Positions 59,543-64,000 of a stretch of 64,000 nt of DNA are shown here, piece by piece. This DNA comes from Treponema sp. Its GTDB lineage: Bacteria > Spirochaetota > Spirochaetia > Treponematales > Treponemataceae. The notes beneath the pieces are model-generated. The model ran no database searches. It saw only the letters and a list, made by a program, of their open reading frames with translations, and had not been told where the DNA came from. The stretch is taken from positions 62,001 to 126,000 of the forward strand of contig JAEDCN010000002.1 in NCBI GenBank assembly GCA_016294105.1, read 5' to 3'. Position numbers and translations under genes: made by a program. The stretch's first letter is position 1. Every line of letters starts with the position of its first letter.

Positions 59543-60214
59543 TTACAGCAAACCTTGTACCACATCCAGCGGGAGATTGGTGCCTTGAGCTACTTGCTCT
59601 GGGGAAAAATTCATGGAAAGAAGATTTTTTGCTGTCTCCAACTTGTTTTCGTAGGCTCCTTGTTCTAGTCCTTGTTGAAGTCCAGCTTGGAGTCCAGCTT
59701 GGAGTCCAGCTTCATGGCCTCTATCGAAACCATTTTCATATGCATCGTATTCTATATCAGCCATTTTTAGTGCCAGTGTCATAAACGACCTCCTTTCAAT
59801 GGAATTGTTTTTCAGTGTGGTGATTTTGTTGAAAATTTCTTGTGTTAAAGTGGATTCAGCAACACCATCCTGTAAATAATGATAAAATGCTTGTAATTTC
59901 TGGTCAAGGGCTGAAAGCTTTGTGGCTTTGGTGTTCAAAAAGATGCGGAGAGAACCGTCTTTTAGTTTGAGCCGTTTATCCTCATTGCAGATGTACTGGA
60001 AGGTGTAACGAGGATAATTTCTGTCAAAAGGGTCAAAAGTACAAATGAAGATAAGGATGTTTTCTGGTAGATCCCGATATTTAGTTCCAGTTGAGGTGGT
60101 GCTTACGTCTGCCACGCTTTGATAGTAACGGCTTCGTTTGGGGAGCTCCTTCTTGTGGCCAGTTTGAACTTCTACGTTGATGATGCGATTTTCATCCCGC
60201 AAAAACACATCCAT
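59543..60214 (-). CDS. Rpn-family nuclease, C-terminal part of a disrupted gene
   Basis: 223 codons from MDVFLRDENRI. The PD-(D/E)XK core of the Rpn/YhgA recombination-promoting nuclease family starts here: Asp in MDVF and ExQ in NVEVQT, then YYQSVADVS and ILIFICTFDPF. The tail carries a repeated AGLQ motif encoded by tandem 12-bp units (about 59685-59715). The first 50 residues of the family lie upstream (60348-60476), cut off by a palindromic insert, so this ORF lacks its natural N-terminus and has no ribosome site. Confidence 0.75.
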   Translation of the reverse strand: MDVFLRDENRIINVEVQTGHKKELPKRSRYYQSVADVSTTSTGTKYRDLPENILIFICTFDPFDRNYPRYTFQYICNEDKRLKLKDGSLRIFLNTKATKLSALDQKLQAFYHYLQDGVAESTLTQEIFNKITTLKNNSIERRSFMTLALKMADIEYDAYENGFDRGHEAGLQAGLQAGLQQGLEQGAYENKLETAKNLLSMNFSPEQVAQGTNLPLDVVQGLL

Positions 60215-60224
60215 GATGATTCAT

Positions 60225-60344
60225 TCTTTAGGGGAAGGACAACCCTCTACTCGGAAGCGGTGTTTTCCTTCCCCTAAAACCCCATCCTTTCCCAGCACCG
60301 CTTAGGGGCTCCCCCCCTAAGAACCCTGGAGAAAATTTTTCTCC
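60225..60344. mobile_element. Small palindromic insertion element in the Rpn gene
   Basis: About 120 bp, GC-rich, built of three inverted repeats: TTAGGGGAAGGA (60228-60239)/TCCTTCCCCTAA (60266-60277), CTTAGGGG (60301-60308)/CCCCTAAG (60314-60321), GGAGAAAA/TTTTCTCC (60328-60344). No coding capacity. It interrupts an otherwise continuous protein family, so it is probably a MITE-like insertion. Confidence 0.6.
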
Positions 60345-60476
60345 AATCCGTACTCCAAGAATCAGCTCCACTACTTGACGACATATATGCTCGTCGTGCA
60401 TCACACGAGAAAAGATAAAATCGTCAGTAAAGGTTAAGCTTTCCCACTTTTTCTGTAATTCTGCTGCTGTTAGCAT
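60228..60476 (-). pseudogene. Rpn-family nuclease, N-terminal fragment
   Basis: Starts MLTAAELQKKWESLTFTDDF and follows the Rpn pattern to ELILGVRIGE (about residue 46); the remaining codons are read from the inserted palindromic element and end within it. Together with 59543-60214 it once formed one gene of about 290 codons. An AGGGAG-type ribosome site lies before ATG 60476. Confidence 0.75.
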
Positions 60477-60583
60477 AATTCTCCCTCTGAAATTTTTATT
60501 CCTTTACTTTACTTATAGGGTTGAACTAGCAAAAATTTGTCACTTTCCCAGAAAAAACTTCATCTTTTTGATTTTTTATCCAG

Positions 60584-60841
60584 CCCCATCTACCCAATTC
60601 ACGAAAAGTAGACCGTGAGCTTGAAACCCAACCTGCAATAGTCTGGGGAGCAGGGGAACCCTCTACAAAATTATACCGGGGAGCAGGGAAGCTGCCTGCA
60701 CAGCCGCCCTCTGAGCGAAGCGAAGTGTAAGGCTGGGTAGGGCTTCCCTGTCCCCGCGATATTGTTTGGGTTCCCCTGCTCCCCGGGATGGAGCTGGGGA
60801 TTCAGTCTCCCGGGATGCTGTTCGTGAAAGAAACTTGACCA
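60584..60841 (+). repeat. Dispersed intergenic repeat with nested hairpin, ilvD copy
   Basis: The 60477-60904 gap has no gene. It holds a copy of the galE-upstream repeat, here with an insert forming a large nested hairpin: outer arms GGGGAGCAGGGGAACCC (60645-60661)/GGGTTCCCCTGCTCCCC (60768-60784), middle arms 60677-60692/60742-60757 with one deletion, inner CAGCC (60701-60705)/GGCTG (60731-60735). The right end, GAAACTTGACC, gives the ilvD -35 box. Confidence 0.8.
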
Positions 60842-60863
60842 CTTGCCCTAATACAAGTAGAAT
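60835..60863 (+). promoter_or_regulatory. ilvD promoter
   Basis: TTGACC (60835-60840), 17-nt spacer, TAGAAT (60858-60863). A TATACT at 60873-60878 is a second, weaker candidate. Confidence 0.55.
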
Positions 60864-60904
60864 ACCTTCAAATATACTTCAAAGATTTAAGTGAGGTTAC
60901 TGAC

Positions 60905-62599
60905 ATGAAAAGTGATAACGCAAAGAAAGGTATTGCTAGAGCCCCCCATCGCTCCTTGTTTAGAGCCATGGGATATACAGACGAGGAACTGTCACGCCCC
61001 TTGGTTGGTGTGTGCTGTGCCCAAAACGAAATTATTCCCGGCCACATTTATTTGGATAAAATTGGCGAGGCCGTAAAGGCTGGAATCCGCATGGCTGGAG
61101 GAACTCCCATCGAATTCCCCGCCATCGGTGTGTGTGACGGAATCGCCATGGGACACGAGGGAATGCGCTATTCTTTGGTAACACGCGAGCTTATTGCCGA
61201 CTCCATCGAGTGTGTCGCTCGTGGCCATCAGTTCGACGCCTTGGTGCTGATTCCCAACTGCGACAAGGTTGTTCCTGGTATGTTGATGGCCGCTGGTCGC
61301 CTGGACTTGCCCACTGTACTCGTTTCCGGTGGCCCCATGATGCCTGGAAAATTGCCTGGTGCCGACTGCTGCCACGAGGGAAATCCCTACGGTGGTCGCC
61401 ACTTGAGTCTTTCTGATATGTTCGAGGCTGTAGGTGCCGTTACTGCAGGAAAGATTACCGAAGAGCAACTGTGCGAGCTGGAGCATAATGCCTGTCCTGG
61501 CTGCGGTTCTTGCTCTGGTATGTTCACCGCCAACAGCATGAACTGTGTCACCGAGGTTTTGGGAATGGGATTACCTGGTAACGGAACCATCCCCGCTGTT
61601 TCTGGCGCCAGAATCGCCTTGGCCAAGCACGCTGGTATGGCTGTTATGAAAATGCTGGAAAAAGGCATTACCGCCCGCCAAATCATGAATCAAAAGGCCT
61701 TTGAAAATGCTCTTGCCGCCGACATGGCTCTTGGCTGTAGCTCCAACACGGTGCTGCACCTGCCCGCCATTGCCCATGAGGCTGGAGTCAAGATGGATCT
61801 CCACCTCATCAACGAGATTTCCGAAAAGACCCCTAACCTTTGTCACCTTGCTCCCGCTGGTCACAGCTTTATGAGCGACTTAGATGGAGCTGGTGGTGTT
61901 TCCGCCGTTTTGGCAGAGCTTGCTAAAAAGAATCTGATTCACACCGACTTGATGACCGTTACGGGAAAGACTGTGGGAGAAAATATTGCTGGTGTCCGCA
62001 ACAGGGATACCAGTGTGCTGCGCCCCATCGAGGATCCCTATTCAACCTCTGGTGGAATCGCCATCCTCTTTGGAAACATTGCTCCCCGTGGAACTGTAGT
62101 CAAGCGCTCCGCCTGTGCCCCTGAGCTGATGAACCACACTGGTCCTGCCCGTGTCTTTAACTCCGAGGAAGAATGCTTCCAGGCAGTACAGGAGCGGAAG
62201 ATCAATAAGGGAGACGTGGTTGTTATCCGCTACGAAGGACCAAAGGGTGGGCCTGGTATGCGAGAAATGCTTTCTGTTACCGCCGCCTTGGCAGGACAGG
62301 GGCTAGACAAGGATGTGGCCCTCATTACCGACGGTCGCTTCTCTGGTGCAACTCGTGGTGCCTCCTTGGGACACTGTTCTCCAGAGGCTGCCGACGGAGG
62401 CCCCATTGCCTTGGTACAGGAAGGTGACATGATTACCTTGGACATCAACAACTACAAGATTACCTTGGAGGTTTCTGATGAGGAGCTGGCAGCCCGCCGT
62501 GCCGCTTGGGTTTGTCCTCCACCAAAGGTAACAGATGGTTATCTTGCCCGCTATGCAAAGCTGGTTTCCTCCGCTGACCAAGGAGCTATATTACAATGA
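60905..62599 (+). CDS. ilvD: Dihydroxy-acid dehydratase
   Basis: 564 residues. Dehydrates 2,3-dihydroxy-isovalerate and methylvalerate to the 2-keto acids in branched-chain amino acid synthesis. Iron-sulfur Cys in LIPNCDKVVPG and ACPGCGSCSGMFTANSMN; further motifs GTIPAVSGARIA, GCSSNTVLHLPAIA, TDGRFSGATRGASLGH. GAGG ribosome site. It overlaps the following acetolactate synthase gene by four bases (ATGA), so the two are made together. Confidence 0.96.
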   Translation: MKSDNAKKGIARAPHRSLFRAMGYTDEELSRPLVGVCCAQNEIIPGHIYLDKIGEAVKAGIRMAGGTPIEFPAIGVCDGIAMGHEGMRYSLVTRELIADSIECVARGHQFDALVLIPNCDKVVPGMLMAAGRLDLPTVLVSGGPMMPGKLPGADCCHEGNPYGGRHLSLSDMFEAVGAVTAGKITEEQLCELEHNACPGCGSCSGMFTANSMNCVTEVLGMGLPGNGTIPAVSGARIALAKHAGMAVMKMLEKGITARQIMNQKAFENALAADMALGCSSNTVLHLPAIAHEAGVKMDLHLINEISEKTPNLCHLAPAGHSFMSDLDGAGGVSAVLAELAKKNLIHTDLMTVTGKTVGENIAGVRNRDTSVLRPIEDPYSTSGGIAILFGNIAPRGTVVKRSACAPELMNHTGPARVFNSEEECFQAVQERKINKGDVVVIRYEGPKGGPGMREMLSVTAALAGQGLDKDVALITDGRFSGATRGASLGHCSPEAADGGPIALVQEGDMITLDINNYKITLEVSDEELAARRAAWVCPPPKVTDGYLARYAKLVSSADQGAILQ

Positions 62600-64000
62600 A
62601 ATACACTGGTGCCAGAATCGTTATAGAATGTTTGGTGGAGCAGGGTGTAGACATGGTCTTCGGTTACCCAGGTGGTGCCATCCTGAATGTCTACGACGAA
62701 TTGTACAAGCATAGCGACCGAATTCGTCATATCCTCACCGCCCACGAGCAGGGAGCCGCCCACGCTGCCGACGGTTACAGCCGTTCCACTGGCAAGGTGG
62801 GTGTGGTGTTGGCTACCAGCGGTCCTGGTGCCACAAACCTAGTGACAGGTATCGCTACAGCCTATATGGACTCCATTCCCTTGGTAGCCATTACCTGTAA
62901 CGTAACCACCCCATTGTTGGGCAAGGATAGCTTTCAAGAAATCGACATTACTGGTATCACCATGCCGGTAACAAAGCATAACTACATTGTCCGTAGCGTA
63001 AACGATTTGGCAGACACCATCCGAGAAGCCTTCTTAGTGGCTCAAAATGGGCGTCCCGGTCCTGTTCTGGTGGATATTCCCAAGGACATTACCGCTGCCA
63101 CTGCTGAGTACAATCCTCCTTCAGTAGATTTGCTCTGTGAGGATCACACCTCCTTGGCACGAGCCAGTATCCGCCGTGTTACAAAGATTATGTCTCCCTC
63201 AGATCAAGCGGTACAGGATATTGCTGCAGTCATCAATGAATCTCAGCGTCCCTTCCTCTATGTTGGTGGCGGTGTGGTCATCGACAATGCCTGCCAGGAG
63301 CTTATGACCTTGGCTGAACGGCGAAATATTCCTGTGGCCACTAGTCTTATGGGAAAATCAGCCTTTCCTTCTCGTCATCCCTTGTGCTGCGGCATGATTG
63401 GAATGCATGGAACAAAGGCTGCCAACATGGGGGCCAACAAGTCCGACCTGGTGATTGCCATTGGAGCCCGCTTCTCTGACCGAGTAATTTCCGACTCCAC
63501 CAAATTTGCCCGCAACAGCAAGATTCTCCACATCGACATCGACCCCGCTGAAATCAACAAGAATATTGCCACCCATTACTCCTTGGTGGGCTCCATCAAG
63601 GAACTGCTGAACCGGCTCCTTCCCTTAATTGAGGACAGGGCAGAATCTGGCTGGAACCAGGAGATTGCTCAGTGGAAGCAGCATCTTCCTGCCATGTATT
63701 CCAAAAAGACAAGCCTGCATCCCAAGTTTGCCTTTGAGTACATCCACGAAAAGCTAGGGGATGACACCATCATTACAACAGAGGTTGGTCAGCATCAAAT
63801 GTGGGCTGCCCAGTTCTATCCCTTCTCTAAGCCTCGCACCTTCCTTACCAGCGGTGGCTTGGGAACCATGGGCTACGGAACAGGTGCTGCCATCGGTGCT
63901 CAGTTAGCCAATCCTCATCGCCGAGTAGTTCACATTGCTGGTGACGGTTCCTTCCGTATGAACTGTAACGAGCTTGCCACCATCAGCCACTACCAAGTTC
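62596..64000 (+). CDS. ilvB: Acetolactate synthase large subunit, second copy (cut by window edge)
   Basis: 468 codons visible, starting MKYTGARIVIECLVEQGVD. Motifs: VFGYPGGAILNVYD, catalytic Glu in AHEQGAAHAADG, TSGPGATNLVTGIATAYMDS, IGARFSDRV, TEVGQHQMWAAQFY and the start of the ThDP-binding GDGSF. It is clearly a different enzyme copy from 36367-38100 and closer to the canonical anabolic form. AAGGAG precedes the ATG. Whether ilvN and ilvC follow lies outside the window. Confidence 0.96.
   Translation, partial: MKYTGARIVIECLVEQGVDMVFGYPGGAILNVYDELYKHSDRIRHILTAHEQGAAHAADGYSRSTGKVGVVLATSGPGATNLVTGIATAYMDSIPLVAITCNVTTPLLGKDSFQEIDITGITMPVTKHNYIVRSVNDLADTIREAFLVAQNGRPGPVLVDIPKDITAATAEYNPPSVDLLCEDHTSLARASIRRVTKIMSPSDQAVQDIAAVINESQRPFLYVGGGVVIDNACQELMTLAERRNIPVATSLMGKSAFPSRHPLCCGMIGMHGTKAANMGANKSDLVIAIGARFSDRVISDSTKFARNSKILHIDIDPAEINKNIATHYSLVGSIKELLNRLLPLIEDRAESGWNQEIAQWKQHLPAMYSKKTSLHPKFAFEYIHEKLGDDTIITTEVGQHQMWAAQFYPFSKPRTFLTSGGLGTMGYGTGAAIGAQLANPHRRVVHIAGDGSFRMNCNELATISHYQV

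Noticed and set aside
59685..59715. Short tandem repeats suggesting a CRISPR or VNTR
   Set aside because: They are 12-bp units inside a coding region encoding AGLQ repeats typical of the Rpn C-terminus; no spacers.

Overview
The window looks like chromosome from a non-pathogenic Treponema-type spirochaete. The basis is gene content: many lipoproteins with relaxed spirochaetal lipoboxes, an OmpA-like/LysM-transglycosylase/TPR-lipoprotein cluster, CTP synthase coupled to Lpt-type genes, DHH pyrophosphatase with CBS domains, and a ParE/ParC pair. Unlike T. pallidum it makes branched-chain amino acids (ilvB, ilvD, second ilvB), which suggests a free-living or gut lineage. Most promoters I could read are sigma70-like, TTGnnn-17 nt-TATnnT, and several appear to give leaderless mRNAs. 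The organism call is inference from gene content only.

Layout. 0-2.3 kb: 5' part of efp (minus) and thrS (plus). 2.3-8.3 kb: leftward envelope genes (two lipoproteins, OmpA-like, LysM/SLT transglycosylase, TPR lipoprotein). 8.3-11 kb: membrane protein, TPR lipoprotein, rubredoxin. 11-11.6 kb: remnant of a sensor gene. 11.6-15.2 kb: pyrG-lptC-lptA-lptB. 15.3-21.9 kb: hemerythrin-like protein, parE-parC, membrane protein, yigZ, ttcA-like. 21.9-23.4 kb: glpK. 23.4-27.95 kb: accessory island A (toxin-antitoxin, small exported proteins, XRE regulator), bounded by copies of the glpK 3' end. 28-35 kb: lipoprotein, large membrane-anchored protein, two tandem GGDEF proteins. 35-43.8 kb: rnd, ilvB with a leader-peptide attenuator, galE, M20 peptidase, and an LpoB/COG3014/LPP20-type lipoprotein trio. 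43.9-49.7 kb: U32 protein, ssb, a large hypothetical, cobB. 49.7-56.9 kb: accessory island B (ankyrin protein, LpoB-beta-barrel fusion, two nuclease-like genes, small lipoprotein, XRE regulator). 57-64 kb: pyrophosphatase, adk, a disrupted Rpn nuclease, ilvD and a second ilvB running off the end.

Most notable: (1) a Val/Leu-rich leader peptide plus terminator ahead of ilvB, whose ATG lies at the predicted transcription start; (2) a CTP synthase whose glutaminase nucleophile Cys is Asn and whose oxyanion motif is degenerate; (3) in-frame extra copies of gene 3' ends behind glpK, cobB and ilvB, with accessory islands behind the first two; (4) an identical 17-bp palindrome exactly 20 nt (from its outer GGTCGC edge) from the -10 box of three island-B promoters; (5) an LpoB-like domain fused to an outer-membrane beta-barrel; (6) a dispersed repeat that ends in the -35 box of both galE and ilvD. 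No tRNA, rRNA, CRISPR array or integrase was seen.
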